From Candidatus Defluviilinea proxima (GTDB taxonomy: Bacteria; Chloroflexota; Anaerolineae; Anaerolineales; Villigracilaceae), in the NCBI GenBank assembly GCA_016721115.1, contig JADKIW010000001.1, positions 1,255,501 to 1,319,500 on the forward strand: a DNA stretch of 64,000 nucleotides. The letters are read 5' to 3'. The notes beneath the pieces are model-generated. The model was given only the letters and a program-made list of their open reading frames with translations. It did not search any database and was not told where the DNA came from. Numbering within the stretch: position 1 is the first letter of the stretch; every line of letters starts with the position of its first letter. This document shows, piece after piece, positions 16,839 to 25,592 of the stretch. The translations under genes and the position numbers were made by a program.

Positions 16839-16874
16839 ATCTTACAAAGCGAGCGTCCTAAAAACATCCTAAAA
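16839..16874 (-). promoter_or_regulatory. Candidate SARP-type operator and promoter of the surface-protein operon
   Basis: On the minus strand the unit TTTTAGGA occurs twice with an exact 11-bp period (16864-16874 and 16853-16863). It is followed 10-12 bases later by a -10-like TAAGAT (16839-16844), and the ATG with its ribosome site lies 27 bases beyond. Direct heptamer repeats with 11-bp period just upstream of -10 are the known operator form of SARP/BTAD regulators, and a gene of that family ends 48 bases away. Binding by that regulator is inferred. Confidence 0.5.
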
Positions 16875-16921
16875 CAGGTAATTTTAGATTTTTAGTACTA
16901 AATACCTACTGATAAGGCGCT

Positions 16922-19900
16922 TTACAACAGACTTTTGATAAGTGTATCTCGCAAGGAGTGATCTTCTGTTTCTCTTACCCCCAATCGCAATGGAGCAAAC
17001 GCAGATTTCGCTAATGAACAAACTTCAGCATAACAAGCATCGGCTTGAGATTGTTCACCAAGTTTTGTGTGTAAGCGCGCTATCAAAAGAAGGCTTTCTC
17101 CAATCAACGGCTGATCTGGGCAGGAACGTGCCAACGTCAGTGCGTGTTGGGCAACGGAAAGCGCCTCGGCAAAACGCTCAATGCGAAATAATCGGGATGC
17201 CTCAGTCAATCGTGCCAAAGAGCGTCCGGGCACCTCACCAGAATTGATTGCCACCTGATGCAGAGCTTGTAATTCTTCCTGATCAATTTCATTCCCTTGC
17301 GAAGATTCGCTCAAAACACTTTGGCTGTATAACCCTTGTAATCTTGACCATTGAATGAATTGTGGCACATTGCAGTTGTGGGCGGCGGTCAACGCACGTG
17401 TATGAGCTTCATTGGCTCGTTCTAAATCTCCGAGCAAACGCCAGAGTTGAGCCTGTACATTGCAAGCAAGTAGTACCACCGGATACAAATTCAATAGAAC
17501 CGCTTCCGCTTCCAAAGCAGGGAGTGAAGCGGCGGGTTCCCCAGCGGCAAGGGCTGTGTATGCCAGATAGATTTGTGTCAACAACTGCCCATATTGACTT
17601 TCGACGCGACTCGCAATAGTTAACCCACGTTCAAAATCCGCTTTTGCCGCAATAAGGTTTCCGCTTAATGCATACGTCCAGCCGCGCCCTACAAACTTTC
17701 CCCACATTCCCGGCAGGTAGGATTCACCTGCCACTTCTATTGCGCGGTCATAGATTCGGATGGATTGCTCGTACCGTCCACAATTCAATGCGATCTGACC
17801 AAGCATTGTCAGGGCGGCGGCTTCAATACGGCGCATCCCACCTTGACCTGCAAGCTGGGCCGTCCGATTTAGGATTTCCTGCGCTTGAACATAGTTCTGC
17901 GAAAAAACCAATGCTGTGCCAAGATGATTGAGACTTTGCACCGTTTGTGCTGTAGCTATGATCTGATGTTTTTCCAAAAGGGAAAGTGCTTGCTGTAGAT
18001 CATTTACAGCTTCACTTGATCGCCCCAGCATGAGTACGCTCATTGCTCGAATATTGAGCGCGCGCACGGTATTGGCAATATCGTTCAATGTCATGGAAAG
18101 GTCAACCGCCTGTGAGGCTGAACGATATGCGGCTTCGTTGTTATCTCGCGTATAGAGGGCATACGCTTGCATGGAAAGGGCATTTGAAAATAAAGATGGA
18201 AAGGGGCGTGCCTGAAGAACGGCTTGTTCCATCAACGAGAGCGCGGATTCTCCATGACCTTGATATAGTGCAATCACACCTCGTTGCAGGGTCGCCTGAG
18301 CGCGGATTTCCTGCGTATCAAGCCCAGTGTCACCGAGAAGTGATTCAGCGCGTGTGATCGCCTCAAGTCCGGCATCAAAGGCGGCGAGATCTATACTTTC
18401 CTGTGCATGTTTCAACCAGAGACGTGCGGCAGGCAAGGATACTCCGGCTTGTTCATAGTGTCCGGCAATCTCTGCGGCAAAACCGGTTTCATCCACATGG
18501 ACCCGTTCGAGTGCAAGAGCAACCTGAGCTTGCAGAGTTGTTGCTCGAATAACAGGGATTTCGTTCAGAATGATCTCGTGGATTAAATGATGAGGAAACG
18601 AATATTCATCTTGAGTGGATGATACAGTTTCCAGTAAAAGATTCTCCGATTGCAATACATCCAGTGCCGCAGCATAGGCTTCAGGTGACCATTTCAAAAC
18701 TGTCCGAAGTTCATTGTCTGAAAAAGAAACGCCTAGAATGGCCGCCGCCTCGATCATCTCCCGTGTTGCAGGGTCAAGTTTATCGAGCCGCAGACGAAAC
18801 GACTCGCGTAACGATGGCATCTTATCTGTTGATGGTTGTACCCGGCTTTGCTTGCGCAAAAGTTGGGCGGCTTCTCGTAAAAGGAGAGGCAAACCTTGGG
18901 CATATTGAAAAACATCGGTCGCAGTTTCTGCAGGGAATGTGATTAACCCCAGTGATGCTTCAAGAAACTGGCGAGTCTCAATGGCTGTAAATGCCTGTAG
19001 CGAAATGTCAACCGCTGACCGCTTGCGGCGTAGCATACGTTTGATCTCTAGTAAAACAAGCGGCGGGTTTTGTGTACGATGCGTTATCAGAAAAAGGATC
19101 GGCGAATTTGCAGTGGCTTTCTCTGCCAGTTCGCGCAAGAAGTTGAGCGAGTCGATGTCCATCCAATGCGCGTCTTCGATGACTATGATTAACGGTTGGT
19201 TTTCCGCGAGAGCATATAGTCCTTGCCACATGGCTGTGCGTAATTCAACCGCATCAGAGCGAGTGGGCAAAATAAGATCGCGACGTAACAAATGCAGGTC
19301 AGGCGCTAGAAGCAAAAGATGATTTAACCACTCTGCCGAAATATCAGTGCGACGTGCCAACAGGGGTGCTGTGGCATTGAATATCTGTTTCCACAGCGAA
19401 TAGGGATGTTCTGTATCCGTGATCTGGCAATTCCCCCAAAACAACCGCACGGACTTGGGATTGTGCGAGCGATGCAAGGCTTCACGAGTGAGGGCAGTTT
19501 TCCCTACGCCTGCCGGTCCATTGATAAAGACGAAGCCCCCATGTCCCTCTTGAATAGCATTTAAAGCATTTGACAGTAGAGTCAATTCGTTTTCGCGGCT
19601 GACAAATGGCGGCCATTCAACCTGTTTTTTGCGCTGAGTGTGACGTGGAAGATGGTTATGTAAGATGTCACGGTATAGCGCAATTGTCTCCGTCACGGGC
19701 TGAACGCCGATCTCACGGAGTAGCTTATCTTCAAGGGTTTTGTAAGTTGTCAGGGCTGCGGCACGGTTCCCTAAAAAGGACTCAGCCGTCATGTACAGCC
19801 GAACCGCTTCTTCATCCCATGAGTCTTGATTAATTAATTTATGTGTCCAGCGAACTGCAGATTCATAGTCTTCAGCTTCAAGGCTGGCTTGCCCCAAATT

Positions 19901-20371
19901 TTTTAGAAGGGTCAGGTAGCGAGCGCGCAGTTCTTCACGGCGATGAAAAAGAAAATCATCGGTTTCGAGTTCTTGTGCCAGATCGCCCACATATAATTCT
20001 GCGGCGGCTTTCATCTCGGGCAATGATGTTGTCTCTTTTTCAAAAGCGACCACATCGACCCAGGTTCCCATCGGTAATTGCAGAGATACGGTTTGGGTTG
20101 TGATGATCAGAGATTCCTGCAATGACTCGGGCAGGGCGTTTCGCAAAAGATAAAGATGTCGCCTTAGGTTGGCTAGCGCATCCGATTCGCTTTCTTCAGG
20201 CCATAGTGAAAATGCAAGACTCTTACGAGGGATGGCCGTGTCTGCTTGAAGTGTTAAACGTACGAATAGACGTAAAAGCACTTCGCGTTGAGGAAGGGGA
20301 AATGACTTACCTTCAATTTCCAGGCGCGGAGAAGCGAATAGGAAAATTCGCAAGGCATGAGCAGAAGGCAT
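16922..20371 (-). CDS. SARP/BTAD-family transcriptional regulator with ATPase and helical repeats
   Basis: An 1149-residue cytoplasmic regulator. N-terminal winged-helix DNA-binding segment (about 8-100), BTAD helical domain (about 105-240), AAA/STAND-type ATPase (about 255-450) with Walker A GPAGVGKT (about 285-292) and Walker B IIVIEDAHWMD, then about 600 residues of TPR-like helices. This is the large AfsR/MalT-like layout, in which ligand or partner binding to the repeats and ATP binding drive activation. The ATG at 20371 is preferred because TATAAT lies 6 bases before it; a start at 20419 would add 16 residues. It is encoded on the same strand as, and just before, the surface-protein operon that it probably controls. 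Confidence 0.88.
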   Translation of the reverse strand: MPSAHALRIFLFASPRLEIEGKSFPLPQREVLLRLFVRLTLQADTAIPRKSLAFSLWPEESESDALANLRRHLYLLRNALPESLQESLIITTQTVSLQLPMGTWVDVVAFEKETTSLPEMKAAAELYVGDLAQELETDDFLFHRREELRARYLTLLKNLGQASLEAEDYESAVRWTHKLINQDSWDEEAVRLYMTAESFLGNRAAALTTYKTLEDKLLREIGVQPVTETIALYRDILHNHLPRHTQRKKQVEWPPFVSRENELTLLSNALNAIQEGHGGFVFINGPAGVGKTALTREALHRSHNPKSVRLFWGNCQITDTEHPYSLWKQIFNATAPLLARRTDISAEWLNHLLLLAPDLHLLRRDLILPTRSDAVELRTAMWQGLYALAENQPLIIVIEDAHWMDIDSLNFLRELAEKATANSPILFLITHRTQNPPLVLLEIKRMLRRKRSAVDISLQAFTAIETRQFLEASLGLITFPAETATDVFQYAQGLPLLLREAAQLLRKQSRVQPSTDKMPSLRESFRLRLDKLDPATREMIEAAAILGVSFSDNELRTVLKWSPEAYAAALDVLQSENLLLETVSSTQDEYSFPHHLIHEIILNEIPVIRATTLQAQVALALERVHVDETGFAAEIAGHYEQAGVSLPAARLWLKHAQESIDLAAFDAGLEAITRAESLLGDTGLDTQEIRAQATLQRGVIALYQGHGESALSLMEQAVLQARPFPSLFSNALSMQAYALYTRDNNEAAYRSASQAVDLSMTLNDIANTVRALNIRAMSVLMLGRSSEAVNDLQQALSLLEKHQIIATAQTVQSLNHLGTALVFSQNYVQAQEILNRTAQLAGQGGMRRIEAAALTMLGQIALNCGRYEQSIRIYDRAIEVAGESYLPGMWGKFVGRGWTYALSGNLIAAKADFERGLTIASRVESQYGQLLTQIYLAYTALAAGEPAASLPALEAEAVLLNLYPVVLLACNVQAQLWRLLGDLERANEAHTRALTAAHNCNVPQFIQWSRLQGLYSQSVLSESSQGNEIDQEELQALHQVAINSGEVPGRSLARLTEASRLFRIERFAEALSVAQHALTLARSCPDQPLIGESLLLIARLHTKLGEQSQADACYAEVCSLAKSAFAPLRLGVRETEDHSLRDTLIKSLL

Positions 20372-20377
20372 GACGAA

Positions 20378-20383
20378 ATTATA
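20378..20383 (-). promoter_or_regulatory. -10 element of the SARP regulator gene (leaderless)
   Basis: A perfect TATAAT lies 6 bases before the ATG at 20371 on the minus strand. No ribosome site and no good -35 are present. The spacing is what leaderless transcripts need, so initiation would be at or next to the A of the start codon. Confidence 0.5.
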
Positions 20384-20472
20384 ACGACTCAGGCCATCCC
20401 TTAGGTTAATGCAAGGCAAAAGTAAATATCAAATATGTATTGTTCCTGGTTGTGTAGTGATCTTATATTGGA

Positions 20473-21372
20473 TCATTCATTGACCATTACCAAGTTCGAT
20501 TGTTTCATCAGCCAGACATATCCATCTTCCAAACCGGGTTGGGCAGGCTGTGCGGTTGTATATCCATTCACATCACTCCCTACCAATCGATACTGTGTTC
20601 CATCAGCTAAATGAAGCATAGAAACGACCGTCAAATCATGGTTGGGCTTCTCCATGCCAGACATTGTCAATGTCCACACATGCCCTTCGGTAGCCTTGAG
20701 CAATTCAACAGGGCTTCCCCGAAAGATGATTCTTCCTTTGGCAAGGACAGCCAAATCACGGCAGGTCTGACCAATGTCTTCAACGATATGAGTTGAAAGT
20801 AACACCACACGTTCTGACGCTAGATTGACCAACAAGTTGCGGAAACGAATCCGCTCTTCAGGATCAAGCCCCGCAGTAGGCTCATCCACGATGAGTAACT
20901 TTGGGTCGTTGACCAAAGCCTGGGCGATGCCGACGCGGCGCTTCATTCCGCCTGAAAAGCCTTTGATCTTGCGTTGAGATGAATCTCCCAACCCGACCAT
21001 ATCCAGTACCTGACCGACGCGCTGCTTCCGCTTTTGAGGATCATCCAAGCCTTTGAGGATCGCCATGTAGTCCACGAATTGTTCGGCGGTGAGTTCGGGA
21101 TACATGCCGAGTTCCTGCGGCAGATACCCCAGCATGGACTTTACCGCCTGCTTGCCTGATTCGGTCGTCAGGTCATGTCCGTCCACGTGGATCGAGCCGC
21201 CGCTAGGATTGACGATGCCTGCGAGGATGCGCATGAAAGTGGTCTTGCCTGCGCCGTTCGGACCGAGCAAGCCAAACATGCCAGAGCCGATGTTGAGGTC
21301 GATGCCATTGAGAGCGTGGACAGCTTTTTCGCCGACGCCATAGGTTTTTGTGAGTGAGTTAATTTTGATCAT
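20473..21372 (-). CDS. ABC transporter ATP-binding protein
   Basis: A 299-residue ATPase of the ABC-2/DrrA-like exporter type. Walker A GPNGAGKT (about 37-44), Q-loop in YLPQELGMYP, signature FSGGMKRR (about 139-146), Walker B LLIVDEPTAGLDP (about 157-169) and the H-loop STHIVED are intact. A C-terminal extension of about 80 residues after the core is common in exporters of this type. The start has AAAGGAAAA upstream. It is the last gene of a sigma/anti-sigma/permease/permease/ATPase set and should power export or extrusion through the two permeases; the cargo is unknown. Confidence 0.92.
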   Translation of the reverse strand: MIKINSLTKTYGVGEKAVHALNGIDLNIGSGMFGLLGPNGAGKTTFMRILAGIVNPSGGSIHVDGHDLTTESGKQAVKSMLGYLPQELGMYPELTAEQFVDYMAILKGLDDPQKRKQRVGQVLDMVGLGDSSQRKIKGFSGGMKRRVGIAQALVNDPKLLIVDEPTAGLDPEERIRFRNLLVNLASERVVLLSTHIVEDIGQTCRDLAVLAKGRIIFRGSPVELLKATEGHVWTLTMSGMEKPNHDLTVVSMLHLADGTQYRLVGSDVNGYTTAQPAQPGLEDGYVWLMKQSNLVMVNE

Positions 21373-21391
21373 TGTATTTTCCTTTTCATTC

Positions 21392-21478
21392 CGTCATTGC
21401 GAGCCCACGTAGTGGGCGAAGCAATCCTCATCTAGTATGAGATTGCTTCGTTGGGCTGGCGCCCGCCTCGCAATGACA
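21392..21478. repeat. Interspersed palindromic (REP-like) repeat
   Basis: GTCATTGCGAG (21393-21403) and its exact complement (21467-21477) enclose a second pair built on GAAGCAATC and GATTGCTTC. This arrangement is a widely scattered bacterial intergenic palindrome. It fills the whole 110-base spacer between the ATPase and permease genes, so the transcript would carry a strong hairpin there. Confidence 0.8.
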
Positions 21479-21482
21479 TGGG

Positions 21483-22145
21483 CTAGATATATCTTTCCTG
21501 TCGCTGGAGCAACCTCCAGCCGATGAGGAAGAGAACGATGGAGAGCGAGAGCAACGTCAACTGGTTGGCGATTAGGTCGGGATGATCAGGCATGAGCGGA
21601 GTCATGAAGACAAGAAAATATTTACCGCTGTTACGGGCGAACCAACCGCGCGCCACCAGTTGGACGATCCAAACCAAGCCGACAAGGACTGCACCTGTGG
21701 TGGTTTGTGCGGCAACGAAGGCGGTCAAACATCCCAACGCCATCAACGAGAGAGTTGGTACCAACCAGATCAGTTGTACGTTGAGCCAGTTTCCAAACAT
21801 GGGAGTGAAATCTACGCTGAGGGTGAGAGCAAAGACTTGATAGGTTAGCGCGCACAGAACTTGAATGATGAAAGTCGGACTGATACGTTCGAGCAGAGTC
21901 TGCGCGGCGGGAATGGGCGTGGCAAAGCGCAGTTCGAGTGACGGGTCGTCGAGCACGGCATACGCCGCCATGATTCCGCCGACCAGCGGCAGGGCTGCTC
22001 CGAGATAGGCGCGTGAAGTGTCGAGGATGTATTCGGGTCCGCGCATGATGCCGATGATCACAAACAGCGCCCAGAATGCAAGCGGGAACCATAACTGGTC
22101 AAAACGGGAGGTGAGTAAAGTGTAGCGAAGTGAAAAGCGTTTCAT
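21483..22145 (-). CDS. ABC-2-type transporter permease
   Basis: A 220-residue integral membrane protein with about six hydrophobic helices and no soluble domain. It pairs with the neighbouring permease and ATPase. The segment DDPSLELRFATPIP...LLERIS after the second helix resembles a segment in the membrane part of the anti-sigma protein of the same operon. The start at 22145 (MKRFSLRY) has AGGA upstream and lies just after the previous gene's stop; a longer reading frame to 22448 would run through that gene and is rejected. Confidence 0.8.
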   Translation of the reverse strand: MKRFSLRYTLLTSRFDQLWFPLAFWALFVIIGIMRGPEYILDTSRAYLGAALPLVGGIMAAYAVLDDPSLELRFATPIPAAQTLLERISPTFIIQVLCALTYQVFALTLSVDFTPMFGNWLNVQLIWLVPTLSLMALGCLTAFVAAQTTTGAVLVGLVWIVQLVARGWFARNSGKYFLVFMTPLMPDHPDLIANQLTLLSLSIVLFLIGWRLLQRQERYI

Positions 22146-22153
22146 GAGAAATC

Positions 22154-22939
22154 CTAAGCGCGGCGTTCCTGCCAGCGCAGGTAACGGTCGAGAACGAAGA
22201 GGGCGGCTGCGATGCAGGCAGTTAACACGATCAGGTTGGTGATCGCTTCGGGCACGGTGAATCCCATCGTGACTTTGTGAGTCGAGTCGTTGTACACACC
22301 GAAGAAGGCTTGCAGTGGATATTGTCCAACCGCGTTGAGCATTGTGTCGCTGATGGTTGGGAAAACCTTCGGACTGAGCATGTTGCCCCAAAACCAATAG
22401 CCAGTGAACAACACCTGATACACCCGCAGTGGCATCACCAGTGGACAAGCCAGCGAAAACGCGACGACAAAGGCATGTGCTGGGACTGCGATGCTGAGAA
22501 ATGCCAGCAACAACGGAAACAAAATATCTGGCGTGGTGAGTTGCTTCATCACTAGCGCAATCCCTGTGGCGAAGACCAAAAGGAACATCGGGACCAGTGT
22601 GGACGCCAACACACCGAGATACTTCGCAAGGATGTACTGTGGAAGTGAAAGCGGGGTACTGCGTTGCAACTCGCGGACTCCACCGCGGAAGTCACGCTGC
22701 ATTCGGTCAGCGGAGAGGATGCCCGCCAACAACGGAAAGAAAAGGTTGAATAGAAAGACGATATGCCCTGCCATGGGGACGGTTTGATCGGGCAGAATTT
22801 TGTCGCTGGTTCCATCCATTTGCGGAGAGAGAATCGAAGCAAAATAAAATAGACTGATCAGGGCGTATGCAATCCAAAAGCCAGGGCGGCGGATGGACAT
22901 GGTGAATTCATGGCGTGTGACGCCGAAAAATTGAGACAC
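22154..22939 (-). CDS. ABC-2-type transporter permease
   Basis: A 261-residue membrane protein with about six helices. The N-terminal part, reaching the membrane after about 20 residues, and the segment FRGGVRELQRSTPLSLPQYILAKY are typical of ABC-2 permeases of the multidrug or antibiotic exporter type. It is 8 bases from the second permease and probably forms a heterodimer with it. Confidence 0.82.
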   Translation of the reverse strand: MSQFFGVTRHEFTMSIRRPGFWIAYALISLFYFASILSPQMDGTSDKILPDQTVPMAGHIVFLFNLFFPLLAGILSADRMQRDFRGGVRELQRSTPLSLPQYILAKYLGVLASTLVPMFLLVFATGIALVMKQLTTPDILFPLLLAFLSIAVPAHAFVVAFSLACPLVMPLRVYQVLFTGYWFWGNMLSPKVFPTISDTMLNAVGQYPLQAFFGVYNDSTHKVTMGFTVPEAITNLIVLTACIAAALFVLDRYLRWQERRA

Positions 22940-22957
22940 GGGTTACTCCAATGATGG

Positions 22958-22986
22958 TGTAGGCGCGAGGTAATCTCGTCCCTACA
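22958..22986. repeat. Small intergenic palindrome (TGTAGG family)
   Basis: TGTAGGCGCGAG, a 5-base loop and CTCGTCCCTACA form an imperfect hairpin in the 51-base spacer between the anti-sigma and permease genes. A related unit occurs at 31535-31561. Confidence 0.6.
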
Positions 22987-22990
22987 TGGT

Positions 22991-23854
22991 TTATGCAGAT
23001 AATCGAAACACAGGACGATTGGCAGACAACAGAGCCACAAACAGTACAGGCACGGTCAGTGCAAGCAACAGCATTGGGCTATGCCAGAACTCACGGTAAC
23101 TACGCAGGAAGAACGCCCACGCAGGTGAGACCGTCCATGCTCCAATAGATTGAAACGATGTGGACTGTGCCAGCCAGAGGATGTACGTGATGATGATGGC
23201 GTTGTTGGTGCCGAGCCATATCGAAAGCAGGAGAGCCAACGCGGAGAGAAATGCCATCGGCGCGAGCAGACCCAATGTCAACGTGCTGATCACATCTACA
23301 GGGAAGGCGGTCATCAAAATCAACATCGCGGCGAGCGCCAGAAACATGTTGTAAGCAGAGACAATGCTCAAACGTGCAAGCAACAACTTCCACGATGAGG
23401 TGGGAGTGGAAAGCGCTAGTTCGTGTGCGGGGTCGTGTTCAGGTCCGAAGAGGATGCTCAAACTGGCGGCAGCCATCAACGGCGCAATGAAGTAGATAAA
23501 CTCGGCGTGTTTCGAGATCACAGCAACGATCACGCCCAAAGCCATCACCGCAGCGGTGGCGGGAAACATCTCGCGTTGCACGAGAGGAGCCTGCGAGCGT
23601 AGCAATTGAATCACGCGACGGAACGCCAGTTGTGGGGCGGCGGGTTGATGGATTCGCTCGAGGGCACGATCAGCTAAATGGGGAGGAGCAACTTCGGCTG
23701 AGTCTGAAGCGTGAATTTCATCCGCAACGCTTTGCCAGAGAAGCAAATCTGTTTGGCAATCGGCGCACTCCGCGAGATGGTGTTCAAAATCCGCGCGTTC
23801 GTTTTCGGTCAATTGATTTGCGGCGTAGCGAATAAGTTGTTCTTCGTGGTTCAT
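22991..23854 (-). CDS. Anti-sigma factor: zinc finger fused to a multi-helix membrane domain
   Basis: A 287-residue protein. The N-terminal about 40 residues carry the anti-sigma zinc finger (HHLAECADC, exact Hx3Cx2C, about 25-33). A linker follows, then about six membrane helices (about 100-285). Most anti-sigma factors of this class have a single helix. Here the segment EHDPAHELALSTPTSSW aligns with DDPSLELRFATPIPAAQ of the permease at 21483-22145, so the membrane part may be a diverged ABC-2 permease. Its ATG overlaps the sigma gene's stop (ATGA), indicating coupled translation. It probably holds the sigma factor at the membrane until the transporter or envelope signals. Confidence 0.82.
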   Translation of the reverse strand: MNHEEQLIRYAANQLTENERADFEHHLAECADCQTDLLLWQSVADEIHASDSAEVAPPHLADRALERIHQPAAPQLAFRRVIQLLRSQAPLVQREMFPATAAVMALGVIVAVISKHAEFIYFIAPLMAAASLSILFGPEHDPAHELALSTPTSSWKLLLARLSIVSAYNMFLALAAMLILMTAFPVDVISTLTLGLLAPMAFLSALALLLSIWLGTNNAIIITYILWLAQSTSFQSIGAWTVSPAWAFFLRSYREFWHSPMLLLALTVPVLFVALLSANRPVFRLSA

Positions 23855-24453
23855 CGTTCCTCCGTGCGCGTCAACACACCACGCAGATGAGTGCGGGCAT
23901 AACTCAAGCGGCTCTTGACCGTGCCAATCGGGACTTTCAATACTTGCGCAGTTTCATTGAGGGATAGTTCTTGATAAAAGACGAGTTCGAGCACGGCGCG
24001 ATGTTCTGGCGAAAGGCTCTGGATTCCCTGACGGACCCAACGCTTCTCTTCTTTGACCTGTGCCTGCTCCTCTGGCGACGGTTGGTCTTCGCTGACAATT
24101 TCTTCCACGACATCATCGAGATAGTTTGCGTTGTTTCGAATCGCTTTCATCGCCGTGTGATGGACGATGCCCAACAACCACGCGATGAGGCGTCCCTCAC
24201 CACGAAAGGTGCGAGCGGTACGCCAAGCCGTGACTAATGTGTTTTGAGTCACATCCTCGGCAGTGGCGGGATCGTTCGTGAGGCGCAAGGCATACGCATG
24301 GAGTCGTTGACCGTACTGCGCGTACAAATCGCGCACAGCATCGTCATCGCCTGCTTGCATGCGACGGATGAGATCGAGGTCGTCAACGGATTGCGTCATG
24401 GTGGCTTGCGTCTCTTGCGATTTCCAGGGAAGTGCAAGGTCAGCTATTTGCAT
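23851..24453 (-). CDS. ECF-type RNA polymerase sigma factor
   Basis: A 200-residue ECF sigma factor. Region 2 (about 25-95; AEDVTQNTLVTAWRTA and WLLGIVHHTAMKAIR) and region 4 (about 130-185; LSLNETAQVLKVPIGTVKSR) are complete, joined by an acidic linker. ATG at 24453 is chosen because a promoter lies 19 bases before it; ATG at 24399 (TQSVDD) would give a shorter protein and also keeps both domains. It starts the sigma/anti-sigma/ABC operon. Confidence 0.88.
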   Translation of the reverse strand: MQIADLALPWKSQETQATMTQSVDDLDLIRRMQAGDDDAVRDLYAQYGQRLHAYALRLTNDPATAEDVTQNTLVTAWRTARTFRGEGRLIAWLLGIVHHTAMKAIRNNANYLDDVVEEIVSEDQPSPEEQAQVKEEKRWVRQGIQSLSPEHRAVLELVFYQELSLNETAQVLKVPIGTVKSRLSYARTHLRGVLTRTEER

Positions 24454-24472
24454 TGTATCTGCTTCTCGATAG

Positions 24473-24502
24473 TATGTACCGGAAGAAGGCAAAAAGGTTC
24501 AA
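24473..24502 (-). promoter_or_regulatory. Candidate promoter of the sigma/ABC operon
   Basis: TTGAAC (24497-24502) and TACATA (24473-24478) with 18-bp spacing, on the minus strand, 19 bases before the ATG at 24453. The match is moderate. Confidence 0.4.
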
Positions 24503-24604
24503 GATTGCTGACACCCGTAGAGAATGGTAAACTGAATTTGTTTCCCGTATTTACGGAAAAGCCAATATTTCTCAAAACCGACTGATTTTTGCGGAAAAAC
24601 TTAA

Positions 24605-25591
24605 ATGAACACTCAAACTATCACCGCCCAAGCCCATCCCAATATTGCCTTCATCAAATACTGGGGAAACCGCGACAATGCGCTTCGCCTTCCTGCGAAC
24701 GGGTCGATTTCAATGAACCTTGATGGCCTGTTCACGCGGACCACGGTCAGCTTTCAACCGACGTTGCCGTTCGATGAACTCATCATCAACGGACACGAAG
24801 TGAACGGCCCAGGGTTGGACCGTGTTTCTTATATTCTCGATATTATTCGCAGTATGGCAAATGTGACTGAGCGTGCTAAAGTGATAACTGAGAATAACTT
24901 TCCCTCTGGTGCAGGGATCGCTTCCTCAGCATCCGCGTTTGCGGCATTGGCATTGGCAGGGAGCAAAGCGGTGGGACTTACCCTGAGCGAACCAGCGCTT
25001 TCGCGTCTTGCCCGACGTGGGTCTGGTTCTGCTTCGAGGTCTATTCCCAGCGGATTCGTGGAGTGGCAAATAGGATCAACAGAAGAAGACTCATATTCCT
25101 TTTCTATCGCTGAACCAAATCATTGGAACTTGGTAGACTGTGTTGCTATTGTCAGTTCTTCGCACAAAAAGACTGGCTCCACAGAAGGACATTCCATTGC
25201 ACCGACCAGTCCGTTGCAATCGGCTCGTGTAGCAGATGCGCCACGTCGGCTTGAAATATGCCGTAATGCCCTCCTTGAGAAGGATTTCGACACATTTGCT
25301 TCGATCGTTGAACTTGATTCGGACATGATGCATTCTGTGATGATGACTTCGACCCCTGCGTTACATTATTGGAAACCTGTTTCGTTGAGTGTGATGAACG
25401 CCGTCCGTCAATGGCGAGGAGATGGGTTGCCGGTTTGCTACACCATGGATGCAGGCCCAAATGTGCATGTGCTATGCCCTGAAGCAGAAGTACATATTGT
25501 TGATAAACAACTTAGGGAGATCAGCGGGGTAAGCGACGTGCTGGTGGCACGTGCCGGTGGTGCGGCGAAGATCGTGAATGGCGATTCTTAA
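24605..25591 (+). CDS. mvaD: Mevalonate-pathway decarboxylase (diphosphomevalonate or phosphomevalonate decarboxylase)
   Basis: A 328-residue GHMP-family enzyme that decarboxylates a phosphorylated mevalonate to an isoprenoid precursor in the cytoplasm. Visible family motifs: HPNIAFIKYWG near the start, the GHMP phosphate loop PSGAGIASSASAF (about 99-111), GSASRSIPSGFVEW (about 139-152), and the catalytic Asp in YTMDAGPN (about 280). The family is clear. In Roseiflexus, another Chloroflexota member, a homologue uses 5-phosphomevalonate and an isopentenyl phosphate kinase follows, so the exact substrate cannot be told here. No strong ribosome site precedes the ATG. Mevalonate kinase is encoded at 44745-45671. 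The gene ends at a long hairpin repeat shared with the convergent gene. Confidence 0.88.
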   Translation: MNTQTITAQAHPNIAFIKYWGNRDNALRLPANGSISMNLDGLFTRTTVSFQPTLPFDELIINGHEVNGPGLDRVSYILDIIRSMANVTERAKVITENNFPSGAGIASSASAFAALALAGSKAVGLTLSEPALSRLARRGSGSASRSIPSGFVEWQIGSTEEDSYSFSIAEPNHWNLVDCVAIVSSSHKKTGSTEGHSIAPTSPLQSARVADAPRRLEICRNALLEKDFDTFASIVELDSDMMHSVMMTSTPALHYWKPVSLSVMNAVRQWRGDGLPVCYTMDAGPNVHVLCPEAEVHIVDKQLREISGVSDVLVARAGGAAKIVNGDS

Positions 25592-25592
25592 A

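Noticed and set aside
22146..22448. Upstream extension of the second permease
   Set aside because: The extra 101 residues lie inside the other permease gene in a different frame and have no hydrophobic or conserved pattern; ATG at 22145 has a ribosome site.
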